A stretch of DNA of 64,000 nt, from NCBI GenBank assembly GCA_002389505.1, contig DGPA01000044.1, positions 295,540 through 359,539 of the forward strand, in the 5' to 3' direction. The notes beneath the pieces are model-generated. The model was not told where the DNA came from. It saw nothing but the letters and a program-made list of their open reading frames with translations, and ran no database searches. Source of the stretch: Halieaceae bacterium UBA4452. GTDB lineage: Bacteria > Pseudomonadota > Gammaproteobacteria > Pseudomonadales > Halieaceae. This document shows, in pieces, positions 18,097 through 26,770 of the stretch (the first letter of the stretch is position 1; every line of letters starts with the position of its first letter). The position numbers and the translations under genes are program-made.

Positions 18097-18117
18097 ACCA
18101 CCGCCTAAAAAGCCTGT

Positions 18118-18375
18118 GTGAATCCCTCCACTCATCATGCCGCTAAAGCCCGCCCCGCTTTATCGGGTATGACCCGGGCGCAACGCCTAAAGCGGATGTT
18201 CAATATTGACATAGAGACCTGCGGCCGGTGCGGCGAGTCACTAACAGTCATTACATGTATTGAGGGTCAGGACGTCACAGGCAGGATCCGGGCTCACCTT
18301 TGAGAGAAGGAACAGGACATTCCAACCCTCCCGTTACTCACACCTCATCTCAGGGCGCCACCTGAGGCAAGATAA
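18118..18375 (+). pseudogene. IS91-family transposase relic, C-terminal end
   Basis: The translated frame contains RAQRLKRMFNIDIETCGRCG followed by GRIRAHL, closely matching the C-terminal zinc-like module of IS91-type Y2 transposases (RLKRVF-IDIETC-xC-G-VI-IED-ILAHL). Only the last ~60 residues survive. An in-frame TGA at 18301 interrupts the frame, after which similarity to the family tail (LPLLTPHLRAPP) continues to a TAA at 18373. The N-terminal catalytic part is absent. It lies next to tRNA-Ser, a typical insertion neighbourhood. It is a decayed element, not an active one. Confidence 0.75.
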
Positions 18376-18653
18376 ATTGAGAAGGTAAGACCGCACAGCG
18401 GTCGAGAAGCTGACCTCTTTTCGCCGGAAAGGCATCCAGTTCAGGGGTATTTAATCAGCAAGGAAGCCACTGAAAAAGTCTGGCTCGGCTCTCCGGGTTT
18501 TACATTTCTGCCGTGGGCGGAATTGAATTGTTCGATGACTGACGCCCGTAAGTTTTCCGGGTGATAGACCCGCTGTTCGCGATCTTTCCAAGCTTTGTCA
18601 CTGGCATCTTTTTGTAGACCTGCTCACGACACCCCTTTTATTTGTCCTATACC
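18376..18653. other. non-coding stretch, probable insertion-sequence debris
   Basis: About 280 bases between the transposase relic and the DksA/TraR-like gene. No credible coding frame, tRNA or clear terminator is seen. Its position right after the IS91-like relic suggests further decayed element or insertion-site sequence, but I recognise no second transposase. Confidence 0.3.
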
Positions 18654-19016
18654 CTAATGGCCGGGGGATACCAGGTGCTCGGCACAGCGAACACACAACA
18701 CAACTGACGGATCAAACCTAAGGCGCCCTTCTGCAATCGGCTCATCACACTCTAGACATCGACCATAATCACCCGTCTCCATGCGGCGCAAGGCAGCCGT
18801 AATGTGCCGCAGCCGTGCTTCGCGTCGCCGGTGGGACGCCTGCGCCATAGCCTGACCCTGCATCGCGTCCATCCGAGAAAGTCGACCGACACTGGCCTGA
18901 TCTAGCTCCACCGGTGCGACGGCTGCTTTCCCCGATTCCTCGAGTTCCAGGAGTATGCGTTTTTCATCCTCCAGCTGCGCGCGAAATGTTTGCAGGGCTG
19001 TAATATCGATCATCAT
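18654..19016 (-). CDS. DksA/TraR family zinc-finger protein
   Basis: The 120-residue protein has the family C4 zinc finger near its C-terminus, CLECDEP...CVRCAEH, preceded by a helical coiled-coil segment. Family members enter the RNA polymerase secondary channel and alter promoter choice, often with ppGpp. It is shorter than DksA (about 150 residues) and lacks a clear DxxDxA tip motif in the coiled coil, so an accessory role is more likely than being the main DksA. It is last in the transporter-bioY-traR series, 37 bases after bioY. Confidence 0.85.
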   Translation of the reverse strand: MMIDITALQTFRAQLEDEKRILLELEESGKAAVAPVELDQASVGRLSRMDAMQGQAMAQASHRRREARLRHITAALRRMETGDYGRCLECDEPIAEGRLRFDPSVVLCVRCAEHLVSPGH

Positions 19017-19053
19017 TCTTCTATCGCGCTATTGTTTGTCAGCAATGCTCCAG

Positions 19054-19662
19054 TCAGCGCGAAGCTATCTCCTTTGATTGAAACAATTTCAACATCCGCC
19101 AGCGCTCAAGCATCAAAACCAGTACACCAGCAATAATGGATTTAACCAGTACACCATACAGGAAGGGTGCGACCCCCTGTTGCCAGGCCTCAGCAACACT
19201 CAGCCAAACCGTGAGACCAGCAAATCCGCATAGCAAAATAACGCCATGCCCAACTAGCATGGCAAAAAATAAGAACACACAGCTGTAGACAAGACCGGAT
19301 GGCGAGTGGGTATTTATGCCGCCCATCAACGCGGCCGCCGCCACAAAGCCGGCGAAGTAACCTGCACTGCTGCCAAACAAGACTGACCAGCCCGCCCCTC
19401 CTTCACTAAACAATGGAAAGCCAAGGCCGCCAAGCAGCAAATAAAGGACAATCGCTAACGGCCCGTATCGGGGGCCCCACATTGCGCCGATAACCAACAC
19501 AGCAATAGTCTGGCCTGTCTGTGGAATGGCTGTCCCCGGAATGGAGGCGGTGAGTTGGGCGCCAAGGGCCAGCACGCTGACCGCCACAATCTGCTTTGCT
19601 ATAATCAATAGCATTGAGGGCTTAACTAGAGCAGCAAGGGTAAACGTTCTACATCGGCGCAT
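19054..19662 (-). CDS. bioY: biotin transporter BioY
   Basis: Substrate-binding membrane component of energy-coupling-factor type biotin uptake; BioY alone can also transport biotin in some proteobacteria. The 202-residue protein has about six membrane segments. The family stretch LYLLLGGLGFPLFSEGGAG, with the following GSSAGYFAGF, is clear. No bioM or bioN gene is in the window, so it is either a solo transporter or uses distant partners. It starts 9 bases after the GPH transporter gene and is probably co-transcribed with it. Confidence 0.93.
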   Translation of the reverse strand: MRRCRTFTLAALVKPSMLLIIAKQIVAVSVLALGAQLTASIPGTAIPQTGQTIAVLVIGAMWGPRYGPLAIVLYLLLGGLGFPLFSEGGAGWSVLFGSSAGYFAGFVAAAALMGGINTHSPSGLVYSCVFLFFAMLVGHGVILLCGFAGLTVWLSVAEAWQQGVAPFLYGVLVKSIIAGVLVLMLERWRMLKLFQSKEIASR

Positions 19663-19671
19663 TTTAATCCG

Positions 19672-21090
19672 TTATTCACGACCCAGTTGGCTCAAATGAG
19701 CTGCATGGGCCTCTTTATCAATTTGGTAGTACACCAATGCCCAGAGCATAAGTCCCCAAAGGATTAATTGACAGGGAACCAGCAGTGCGCCCAAATTCCA
19801 CAATATGCTGTCATCGACTGTGCCTGGCGCGACACCATCTGGGAAGCCGACAAATTGGAGTAATAAACCGGCGACAAAAATACCAATACCCTGGTTCGTT
19901 TTTCGGATAAAAGTCATCGCGGAAAAGAAAACACCCTCGTTGCGCCGCCCGGTACTCACCTCAGACTGCTCTACCAAATCAGCGACCATTGACCCCAAGA
20001 CGGCCTGCATGGCAATAATGAGCCCAAGGTCCAGCACATTAATCGTAGCAACAATGGGAAATAATGCGGGATCACCGTTTTCCGGTAACAGATTAAATAG
20101 CCGTAGAACGATGGGCAGTGGCTGAATGGCAAAAGCCACCATACCTAACCCTATAACGGCTCTCTTTTTCCCCAAGCGCTTGGCAATGCGGGGAGCAATC
20201 AACAAGCCAATCAGCGCTGAGACAACAATAAGACTGGTCCAGTAAAAAATCTGGCGCGAAGAAAATTCCCAAAAATACGTCAGTAGCAAAAACGCGACGG
20301 ATGCAGTGAGGCCGGTCGCCACAGCGCCGGCAATACTCGACATGAACAACGCGAAGAAATTTCTATTCACCAGAGTCTCGGTGATTTCATGAAAAACACC
20401 TTTCAGGGAACCCACCGATGACGAGGGCTCGGGACCTCGGTAGCGCACGAAGCGCTGAGTACCCAATGCAGATACCAAAATGGCCACAAAAATAATGCCC
20501 CCCGCCAACCACCCATAGGTGGCGTATCCCTGACGGTTGAGCGTACCGATAGGCTGCTCGAGGGTAGGTACCAGCAAGAACCCAAACATAATGATGGCTA
20601 GGGTCGTGCCACCGCTCCAGCCAAAAAACAGTCGCCACGACTGCACGGCTGTGCGCTCATCATAGTCACTCGTCAATTCCGGCAGTAGCGCAGTGCTGGG
20701 CGTCTCAAACAGTGTAATTAAGGTCCTTATGAGCACGGCCATGGACAGTAAATAAAAGAACAAGCCTTGGGTGCCCCAATTGGGTGGATTCCACAGCAGG
20801 GCATAACAAGCAGCAACTGGCAGCGCAGCCGCATACATAAACGGATGACGGCGCCCCCAGCGAGACTGGGTGCGATCGGACCAATAGCCAATAATGGGGT
20901 CGCTGAGGGCATCTAACACCATAGCGATTAACAGCGCAGTGCCCACCAGCGCCGAGGGTAAGCCGATAACCGTCGTATAAAACAGCAGTAAAAAATAAGC
21001 GAAGCCGTTATCTTTAATACCAAAGGCAATAGCACCAATACCATGGAACAGCTTCGCACGTATGGGTAGTGGTGTATTCGGTTCTGACAT
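19672..21090 (-). CDS. GPH-family (glycoside-pentoside-hexuronide) cation symporter
   Basis: The 472-residue protein has about 12 membrane segments. The GPH signature is seen as MVLDALSDPIIGYWSDRT followed by RWGRRHPFMY. Family members move sugars or glycosides with Na+ or H+. The closest subgroup is that of marine bacteria with unknown substrates, so no substrate is assigned. I start at the ATG at 21090; the frame is open to 21201, but the extra 37 residues are not membrane-like. It is upstream of bioY with a 9-base gap. Confidence 0.85.
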   Translation of the reverse strand: MSEPNTPLPIRAKLFHGIGAIAFGIKDNGFAYFLLLFYTTVIGLPSALVGTALLIAMVLDALSDPIIGYWSDRTQSRWGRRHPFMYAAALPVAACYALLWNPPNWGTQGLFFYLLSMAVLIRTLITLFETPSTALLPELTSDYDERTAVQSWRLFFGWSGGTTLAIIMFGFLLVPTLEQPIGTLNRQGYATYGWLAGGIIFVAILVSALGTQRFVRYRGPEPSSSVGSLKGVFHEITETLVNRNFFALFMSSIAGAVATGLTASVAFLLLTYFWEFSSRQIFYWTSLIVVSALIGLLIAPRIAKRLGKKRAVIGLGMVAFAIQPLPIVLRLFNLLPENGDPALFPIVATINVLDLGLIIAMQAVLGSMVADLVEQSEVSTGRRNEGVFFSAMTFIRKTNQGIGIFVAGLLLQFVGFPDGVAPGTVDDSILWNLGALLVPCQLILWGLMLWALVYYQIDKEAHAAHLSQLGRE

Positions 21091-21280
21091 GGCTGTCGCC
21101 GTCCGCATGATCGATATTGGAGTGTGCCTGAAATCCACCGGATAATCGCCGTGGCAATCACGCTTGGAGCCTCCGCCCGTTTCATCTCCTCCGCTCCCCA
21201 ATCCACCTTGGGCATGGCTCGATCCGGCAAAGGCCTATGTGGATGGGTTGCTGGATTGATGGGTCAGTGCGTGCATCCAG

Positions 21281-21697
21281 TTACGACTTACGTGGATAGA
21301 GAATCATTTGTGTACATCGATACAAGGCAATCGTTTTTCCGCTCTCCTGATGCACTACCTGAGCGTCCCATACTTGCGTTGTTCGACCGGTGTGAACCGC
21401 TTTGGCGTGGCAGGTGATTGTTCCCTCTCTGGCGGTACCTAAGTGGTTAGATTTTAGTTCTACCGTGGTAAAACTCTCTGCGCCATCGGGCAAATTGGCA
21501 ACGCAGCCATGACCACAAGCTGAGTCAGCCAGTGTGATCACAGTCCCTGCGTGGAGAAAGCCATTCGGCGCCATATGATGGGGCTTTAGGTCTATCTCTG
21601 CATCAATCGTTTCATTATCACAACGCGTGACGACAACGCCCATGTAACCCGGCAGCAAGCCATCCGACAGGGTATTGAGAGTCTCTTCGGTAGTCAT
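21281..21697 (-). CDS. PaaI-like hotdog-fold thioesterase
   Basis: The 138-residue hotdog protein shows the family helix NGFLHAGTVITLADSACG, in which the HxG-TxxD arrangement holds the catalytic and CoA-binding residues. It probably hydrolyses an acyl- or aryl-CoA. The start has an AAGGA ribosome site 6 bases upstream. No pathway gene is adjacent, so the substrate is unknown. A second, different hotdog protein is at 29920-30339. Confidence 0.85.
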   Translation of the reverse strand: MTTEETLNTLSDGLLPGYMGVVVTRCDNETIDAEIDLKPHHMAPNGFLHAGTVITLADSACGHGCVANLPDGAESFTTVELKSNHLGTAREGTITCHAKAVHTGRTTQVWDAQVVHQESGKTIALYRCTQMILYPRKS

Positions 21698-21997
21698 GTG
21701 GATTCCTTGGTATTCGAAAAAAAACGCCTAAACGCGTGGCTGAAACTAGGGGTACCCGCCACCCAGTCTGCTTGTCTTGTGCAGACCGAAGTGTAGCCCA
21801 GCATTCTCACAACGACGACGTCTATGTTAATCATTGTCGCCGTCAGAAAAATGTTGGCTCCTTGCCATTCATCCGGCAACCCCACGCGCTGACCATAAAA
21901 CGATCGCACTGAACTGCTATACTGATGTTCATGGGATGGCTGCACAAGAACCACTAAGGCGGCTTTTTTTTGTCTGTCAGCGGTGGAAGACCTGACC
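21698..21997. other. intergenic region between thioesterase and small DNA-binding-like gene
   Basis: About 300 bases without a credible gene between divergently transcribed neighbours. It must hold both promoters. A TATACT (near 21919) can be read as a plus-strand -10, with no good -35. A GGCGG followed by eight T residues lies near 21960. Nothing stronger is visible. Confidence 0.3.
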
Positions 21998-22240
21998 ATG
22001 GAAGACAGTGATATCAGTCGCATCATCGAAATGGCCTGGGAGGACCGCACCCCTTTTGAGGCCATTGAGGCGACCTTTAATGTGCGCGAGCCGCAGGTCA
22101 TTGAACTGATGCGCAAGCATATGAAGCCCTCGTCATTTCGCCTGTGGCGCAAACGTGTCTCGGGTAGGAAGACCAAACACCGGCGCTTGCGTGGCTACGG
22201 CGTTGGACGCTTTCGGTGTGCCACGCAAAAAATGCGTTAG
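21998..22240 (+). CDS. TIGR03643-family small basic protein
   Basis: An 80-residue protein of the uncharacterised TIGR03643 family, recognised by ISRIIEMAWEDRTPFEAIE and the following LMRKHMKPSSFRLWRKRVSG. The first part looks like a small helix-turn-helix and the C-terminus is very basic, so nucleic-acid binding is plausible but not shown. A GTG at 21983 would add five residues. It is convergent with the M28 peptidase gene. Confidence 0.8.
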   Translation: MEDSDISRIIEMAWEDRTPFEAIEATFNVREPQVIELMRKHMKPSSFRLWRKRVSGRKTKHRRLRGYGVGRFRCATQKMR

Positions 22241-22257
22241 CCCAGCGCTGCTCTTTG

Positions 22258-23715
22258 CTACGGTGTTTGCCAACCCCAGTCGCTGACCGAGGCATTCGCC
22301 GCAATCCAAGCGAACACCACATACGCAGCAACATTCTGATCCATGTTGCCTGGCTCGATTTTATCCAAGGTATCATCAGCGGTGTGATGTAAATCAAAGT
22401 AATCACTGCCGTCTTGCACGAAGCGGAATCCCGGCATGCCCGCTGCAATCATAGGCGTGAGATCTGGGCCAGCAGCGGCAACGTCGGTAGCACCGGGGGC
22501 AACGCCTAGCGGCTCTACCAGTTCGGCAATGACATCGACGACCGCCTTACCTTCAGTCGATACCCGAGAGGTGATTTGCCAAATTTTTCCTGCACCAAAA
22601 TCACTCTCGGTGGCCGCGACGTGTTGTGTCAGTGACGCTTGATAGCGGCGGACGTAATCGTAGCCACCCAGTAGACCCACTTCCTCAGCGCCCCAAAAAA
22701 TCAGTCGTATAGTCCGTTTAGGTCGCAGGCCACTGGCTTTAATCAGTCGGGCGCTTTCCAAGGTAATGGCCACTCCCGCGCCATCATCAATGGCGCCCGT
22801 GCCCAAGTCCCAGGCATCTAAGTGGCCACCCATCATGATGATTTCTTCGGGGTAGTCTGTACCGACGATCTCGGCAATGACATTACCGCTGGACACCTTG
22901 CCCGTGAACCGAGGTGTCAGGGTCATGTGAATTTCGATCGGCTGGCCACGGCTGGCGATACGTTCTATTTGATCGGCGTCGGGATTGGACAGTGCTGCAG
23001 CAGGAATTTTTGGCTGTGCGTCGTCATAGCGCATGCTGCCAGTATGTGGCATGCGATGACTGTCGGTACCAATAGAGCGAATCAGTAACCCCAGGGCACC
23101 CTTACTCGCTGCAATACTGGCGCCAACGCGTCGAAGAGCGCCAAAATAACCGTAGTGTGAACCCGTTTGCGTTGCCCGCATCGCGTGGCCGACATAGGCG
23201 ATTTTACCTGTCAAGCTACCCTCAGGCGCCCGCTTGAGTGCGGTGAGGCTCTCAAAGACCTGTACCTGCGCACTCAGGCCCGCCTCTTTCGTTGCCACCG
23301 AGCCACCGAGTGCGGTCAGCGTCAACGGTTGTGGAAAAGGCTGTAATATAGCTCCCCGCTCAAGTCCCCGCTCCCATCCGTCCATGGTAAAAGGCTCTAC
23401 GCGCACATTCTCAAACCCCAGGGTCGTCAAGGTATCCACGGCCCAGTCCCGAGCACGGGCTTCGGCGGCTGTTCCAGCCAGCCTCGGACCTACCTCAGTG
23501 GTCAAGCTCTCGACCCAATCAAATGCTTTTGACCCCGCTAACGCTTGGTCACGCAAGTCCACCGCTTGCGCCCTGACTTTTGCCGTGACGACGCCGCCAC
23601 CCGCCGCAGGAGTCAGGGAAAGGTTATCGGTTTGCGCCAGCGCAGCCGGCATTAACCCTATCGCTATCGACAAACCGAGCGACCGTGATAGCCACTGTAA
23701 ACTTAGGACATTCAT
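22258..23715 (-). CDS. secreted M28 family zinc peptidase
   Basis: The 485-residue protein begins with a cleavable-looking signal peptide (about 28 residues ending AALAQ). A PA-domain-like region precedes the M28 catalytic part. The metal ligands are visible as GGHLDAWDLGTGAIDDGAG, then WGAEEVGLLGG, and HHTADD near the end. It should remove N-terminal residues from peptides in the periplasm or outside. The start at 23715 has a GAAGG site; the open frame reaches 23841, but only the internal ATG gives a signal peptide. It diverges from the SIMPL-domain gene. Confidence 0.93.
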   Translation of the reverse strand: MNVLSLQWLSRSLGLSIAIGLMPAALAQTDNLSLTPAAGGGVVTAKVRAQAVDLRDQALAGSKAFDWVESLTTEVGPRLAGTAAEARARDWAVDTLTTLGFENVRVEPFTMDGWERGLERGAILQPFPQPLTLTALGGSVATKEAGLSAQVQVFESLTALKRAPEGSLTGKIAYVGHAMRATQTGSHYGYFGALRRVGASIAASKGALGLLIRSIGTDSHRMPHTGSMRYDDAQPKIPAAALSNPDADQIERIASRGQPIEIHMTLTPRFTGKVSSGNVIAEIVGTDYPEEIIMMGGHLDAWDLGTGAIDDGAGVAITLESARLIKASGLRPKRTIRLIFWGAEEVGLLGGYDYVRRYQASLTQHVAATESDFGAGKIWQITSRVSTEGKAVVDVIAELVEPLGVAPGATDVAAAGPDLTPMIAAGMPGFRFVQDGSDYFDLHHTADDTLDKIEPGNMDQNVAAYVVFAWIAANASVSDWGWQTP

Positions 23716-23901
23716 GATAACGTACCTTCTCTTTATTGCTTTCGTTGACTTCATTGAGGCTCGACTGTAATCAGTGACGGGGCGCCTTGGGAGAATTATA
23801 TCAGCTTGGCATGCACACTTTACCCCTCTTTTACTGTCCAAGAAGAGCGTACAACGATTGTTGGGAACAACCGAACTTCAACTGCCACAGGAACTGCCCT
23901 T

Positions 23902-24612
23902 ATGAGACCCCGAATGGCCAACATTGTTTTTGCTCTGCTGTTAATCGTAGGGCTTCCTTCTGGAGCCAGCGCTGATGATGCCGGCGCCTCTATTACCGTC
24001 TCTGGAACGGGTGAGCTGGCTATAGAGGCCGATCGCGCAGCATTAACCCTCAGCATCAGTCATCACGGCAGCAACATCGCTGACCTCGAGCGCCTAGCCA
24101 GTGCACAGGTCACTAAGGTGCTATCCGCACTGGAGGTTCTGGGTGTCGCGTCGAACACTATTGACACCACGGGCATACAGATAACGCCACGAAGCCGCTA
24201 TGACCAGGCCACCCAACGGCGTATCGATGATGGTTTCCACCTTCAGCGTCAAATAACGATTGTGTTGGAGGATCTATCCATTCTGGGACAATTGATGCAG
24301 CGGGTAACCACGCTAGGCGTCAATGGCGTGAGTCCACCACGCGTGTACAGTTCAAAACACGAGCAAGCGTACTTAAGAGCGCTACGTGGTGCTATTGCTC
24401 AAGCCAAACGCAGAGCCGAGGCCATTGCCGAGGCCTCGGGCTCGCGTTTGGGTGGCTTACAGCGAGTCAACGTGAACCGAGGTCATACCCCCCAGCCCCA
24501 GCGAATGTTGCGCAGTGCCACGATGGCCGATGCTGACAGCAATAGCTTCGAAGCAGGGGAACTCCGAGTGCGCGCCGACCTTACCGCGACCTATGCGCTA
24601 GATGAAACTTAG
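23902..24612 (+). CDS. SIMPL-domain (DUF541) periplasmic protein
   Basis: The 236-residue protein has an N-terminal signal peptide ending SGASA, then the SIMPL domain: SVSGTGE-like ITVSGTGELAIEADRA, DIQTTG-like IDTTGIQITPRSRY, and AEAIAEASGSRLG. Family proteins localise to the periplasm and are linked to oxidative-stress and envelope functions, but biochemistry is not settled. The start at 23902 has an AGGA site. It diverges from the M28 peptidase gene. Confidence 0.88.
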   Translation: MRPRMANIVFALLLIVGLPSGASADDAGASITVSGTGELAIEADRAALTLSISHHGSNIADLERLASAQVTKVLSALEVLGVASNTIDTTGIQITPRSRYDQATQRRIDDGFHLQRQITIVLEDLSILGQLMQRVTTLGVNGVSPPRVYSSKHEQAYLRALRGAIAQAKRRAEAIAEASGSRLGGLQRVNVNRGHTPQPQRMLRSATMADADSNSFEAGELRVRADLTATYALDET

Positions 24613-24625
24613 CGTTGCGTAACCC

Positions 24626-24654
24626 TTGGAAAATGCCGCCAAGGCCCTTATTAT
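24626..24654 (+). promoter_or_regulatory. promoter of yccA-like gene
   Basis: TTGGAA (24626-24631), 17-base spacer, TATTAT (24649-24654). It lies about 60 bases before the start codon of the BAX-inhibitor-type gene. Confidence 0.6.
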
Positions 24655-24714
24655 GAGTTCACGTGAAGAACAAGCCTCGAGGTGTTCGAGAGAATCCACA
24701 GCAGGAGATGTTAA

Positions 24715-25398
24715 ATGAGTAATAAACCGGTATTTTCATCATCTACAAGCTCCTTGGGTATAGGCGATATCGTCAGTACCAATAAGGTGCTCAAAAACAC
24801 GTACATGTTGCTGGGTATGACGCTGGCGTTTAGTGCCGTCACTGCGTCCATCACTATGGCGCTCAATCTGCCGCACATGTTCGCCCTAGTACTCATGCTG
24901 GTAGGTTTTGGCCTACTGTTCGTTGTCAATCGCATGGCCGATACAGCGAAGGGACTGCCCGCTATATTTGCCTTCACGGGGGTTATGGGCGCTTCATTAG
25001 GCCCAACGCTGAATTACTACGTGGCGCTACCGGGCGGGCCATCCCTGATTATGCAAGCGCTGGGTGGCACAGCCATTGTCTTTTTTGGCCTTTCTGCCTA
25101 CGCACTCACCACCCGTAAAGATTTCTCCTATATGGGTGGATTCCTGATGGTGGGGCTGATTGTCGCCATCGTCGCGGGCATCGCCAATATCTTCCTGGGC
25201 ATACCTGCATTGTCCCTGACTATCTCCGCGGCCATTGTCATGGTCATGTCGGGTCTCATTTTATTCGATACCAGCCGCATCATTCACGGCGGCGAAACCA
25301 ACTATATTCGTGCAACGGTGTCGCTCTACTTAAATATCTACAACCTGTTCCTAAACCTATTGCACCTGTTAACTGCACTCACCGGTGGTGATGACTGA
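24715..25398 (+). CDS. yccA: BAX inhibitor-1/YccA family membrane protein
   Basis: Polytopic inner-membrane protein of the BI-1 family (227 residues, about seven segments). In E. coli YccA binds and modulates the FtsH protease. The family segment SGLILFDTSRIIHGGETNYI, with two conserved aspartate/glutamate positions, is near the C-terminus. A good AGGAGA ribosome site precedes the ATG. It is followed by an intrinsic terminator and then tusDCBE; yccA and tusE are neighbours in E. coli too. Confidence 0.92.
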   Translation: MSNKPVFSSSTSSLGIGDIVSTNKVLKNTYMLLGMTLAFSAVTASITMALNLPHMFALVLMLVGFGLLFVVNRMADTAKGLPAIFAFTGVMGASLGPTLNYYVALPGGPSLIMQALGGTAIVFFGLSAYALTTRKDFSYMGGFLMVGLIVAIVAGIANIFLGIPALSLTISAAIVMVMSGLILFDTSRIIHGGETNYIRATVSLYLNIYNLFLNLLHLLTALTGGDD

Positions 25399-25413
25399 AT
25401 CCACGCCAATGCT

Positions 25414-25442
25414 AAAAACCCCGGTACTGCCGGGGTTTTTTT
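25414..25442 (+). terminator. intrinsic terminator after yccA, just before tusD
   Basis: AAACCCCGG/CCGGGGTTT stem with a 5-base loop, followed by a run of T residues ending at 25442. The tusD ATG (25450) begins only 7 bases later. Transcription of the tus genes must pass or begin within this structure. Confidence 0.85.
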
Positions 25443-25449
25443 ATTGCCC

Positions 25450-25794
25450 ATGACGCCACTGCTATACACCGTTGTGGTGCACGGCGCGCCGGATACTGGG
25501 GCCTGTCACGAGCACAGTCTGGCTTTTACTGACGCCCTACTCAACCGCGGCCACGGCTTACAGCGCGTGTTTTTTTACGCCGAAGGGGTTCGCGTGGCGT
25601 TACCCGACCACGCACCGCGGTTCGCCCAATGGCAAACCCTGTTGGCGAAAACCCCAAGCAGTGAGCTGATTCTGTGCAGCGCCTCCGCAGAGCGGCTTGG
25701 GCTCGAGACGCCGCCATCTGGTTTTTTGCTAGCGGGCCTGGGATCGTTAATGGAGAGCGGATTGGAGTCTCACCGTGTCGTCAGTTTTGCCTGA
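25450..25794 (+). CDS. tusD: sulfurtransferase complex subunit TusD
   Basis: Part of the TusBCD heterohexamer that takes sulfur from TusA and passes it to TusE for 2-thiouridine in tRNA. The 114-residue protein has the DsrE fold and the active-site cysteine in ELILCSASA (about residue 77). I start at the ATG at 25450; a TTG two codons upstream is less likely. The gene begins unusually close to a terminator and overlaps tusC by 20 bases. Confidence 0.93.
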   Translation: MTPLLYTVVVHGAPDTGACHEHSLAFTDALLNRGHGLQRVFFYAEGVRVALPDHAPRFAQWQTLLAKTPSSELILCSASAERLGLETPPSGFLLAGLGSLMESGLESHRVVSFA

Positions 25795-26155
25795 GGGTAA
25801 TACTTGGCTGGTTATTATTGGATCGGCGCCCTACCAGTCACTTCGAGCCGAAGCGGGTGTAGATGCGGTGCTTGGCTGCGGCGCCTTTGGTCAGTCGGTG
25901 AGCTTGGTGCTAAAAAGCCATGGACTTGAACTCCTTCGCGCTGATCGGGTCGCACCCGAGGGGCAGCGTAATCTCTATCGTCAGCTGACGTCACTGCCGT
26001 TGTATGATGTGGCGACGATTCACGCCTACGCCGACTCTGCTCTATTAGCGTCGCTACTGGGTGATGAGAGTATCGAGGACTTAACAGTGACCGCCATCGA
26101 TGCTTTACAGCTCCGAGCGCTGATAGCGTCTTCACATCACGTGCTGAGTTTCTGA
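25775..26155 (+). CDS. tusC: sulfurtransferase complex subunit TusC
   Basis: DsrF-like subunit of the TusBCD sulfur relay complex; 126 residues, GTG start. It lacks a catalytic cysteine in the place where TusD has one, as expected for TusC. It overlaps tusD at its start and shares one base (TGATG) with tusB, so the three are translationally coupled. Confidence 0.88.
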   Translation: MSSVLPEGNTWLVIIGSAPYQSLRAEAGVDAVLGCGAFGQSVSLVLKSHGLELLRADRVAPEGQRNLYRQLTSLPLYDVATIHAYADSALLASLLGDESIEDLTVTAIDALQLRALIASSHHVLSF

Positions 26156-26430
26156 TGGCTCTGCATACCCTGAAAAATCCGTCGCGCCTGAGCGAAGTCC
26201 TCGAGCTTCTCGGCCCCGAGGACTGCTTGCTGATTATTGATAATGCCGTCCAGCGCTTGCGCTCCTCTCAAACGCTCGCACAGCGACTCCCCTGCCCTGG
26301 CTGGCTGCTGTCAGCTGATGTTGAGCGTGCTGGCCTGAAGATCGATGAGGGCACAGCGTTGCCTTTGCTCTCTTATGAGCAGTGGGTGGGTCTCACTGAA
26401 GATCATCAGCAAAGTATCTTGTGGGATTAG
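26155..26430 (+). CDS. tusB: sulfurtransferase complex subunit TusB
   Basis: DsrH-like third subunit of the TusBCD complex. The 91-residue product begins MALHTLKNPS, close to the family start MLHTL, and has the expected length. Its start overlaps the tusC stop by one base. Position between tusC and tusE supports the name. Confidence 0.88.
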   Translation: MALHTLKNPSRLSEVLELLGPEDCLLIIDNAVQRLRSSQTLAQRLPCPGWLLSADVERAGLKIDEGTALPLLSYEQWVGLTEDHQQSILWD

Positions 26431-26434
26431 CTCG

Positions 26435-26758
26435 GTGACCTTGGCGTTAGAGTCGCTATGCGACGACAAGGGCTTTCTGCGCGATTGGCAGTGCTGGACG
26501 CCCGCCATAGGCGAATCCTTTGCTACGCTTGAGAAAGTGTCGCTGACAGCGCAGCACTGGGAAATTATTTATCTATTACGCGAGTACTACGGGCGTTTCG
26601 ATGCGTCGCCGGCTAATCGCGCCCTCGTCAATTTCGTGAAGCAGCGCCTCGGGCCTGAAAAGGGTCGATCAATCTATTTGATGAGCCTTTTTCCAGAAAG
26701 CCCTGCGCGACGTGGCAGCCGCATTGCCGGGTTACCCAAACCCAAAAATTGTCTTTAA
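26435..26758 (+). CDS. tusE: sulfur relay protein TusE/DsrC
   Basis: Receives persulfide from TusD and hands it to MnmA for thiolation of wobble uridine 34. The GTG at 26435 gives 107 residues and follows tusB by four bases. The C-terminal arm GLPKPKNCL keeps the single, penultimate cysteine. The second cysteine of dissimilatory-type DsrC, eleven residues upstream, is Ser here, which marks TusE rather than a sulfite-reductase partner. The open frame extends to 26345 over tusB, which I judge spurious. Confidence 0.92.
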   Translation: MTLALESLCDDKGFLRDWQCWTPAIGESFATLEKVSLTAQHWEIIYLLREYYGRFDASPANRALVNFVKQRLGPEKGRSIYLMSLFPESPARRGSRIAGLPKPKNCL

Positions 26759-26770
26759 AGTGGCCACAGC

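Noticed and set aside
22436..22642. Antisense frames opposite the M28 peptidase gene
   Set aside because: The peptidase frame is complete with metal ligands and a signal peptide; the others are shadows.
26345..26434. Upstream extension of tusE over the end of tusB
   Set aside because: It lies within tusB in another frame; the GTG at 26435 gives the family N-terminus and length.
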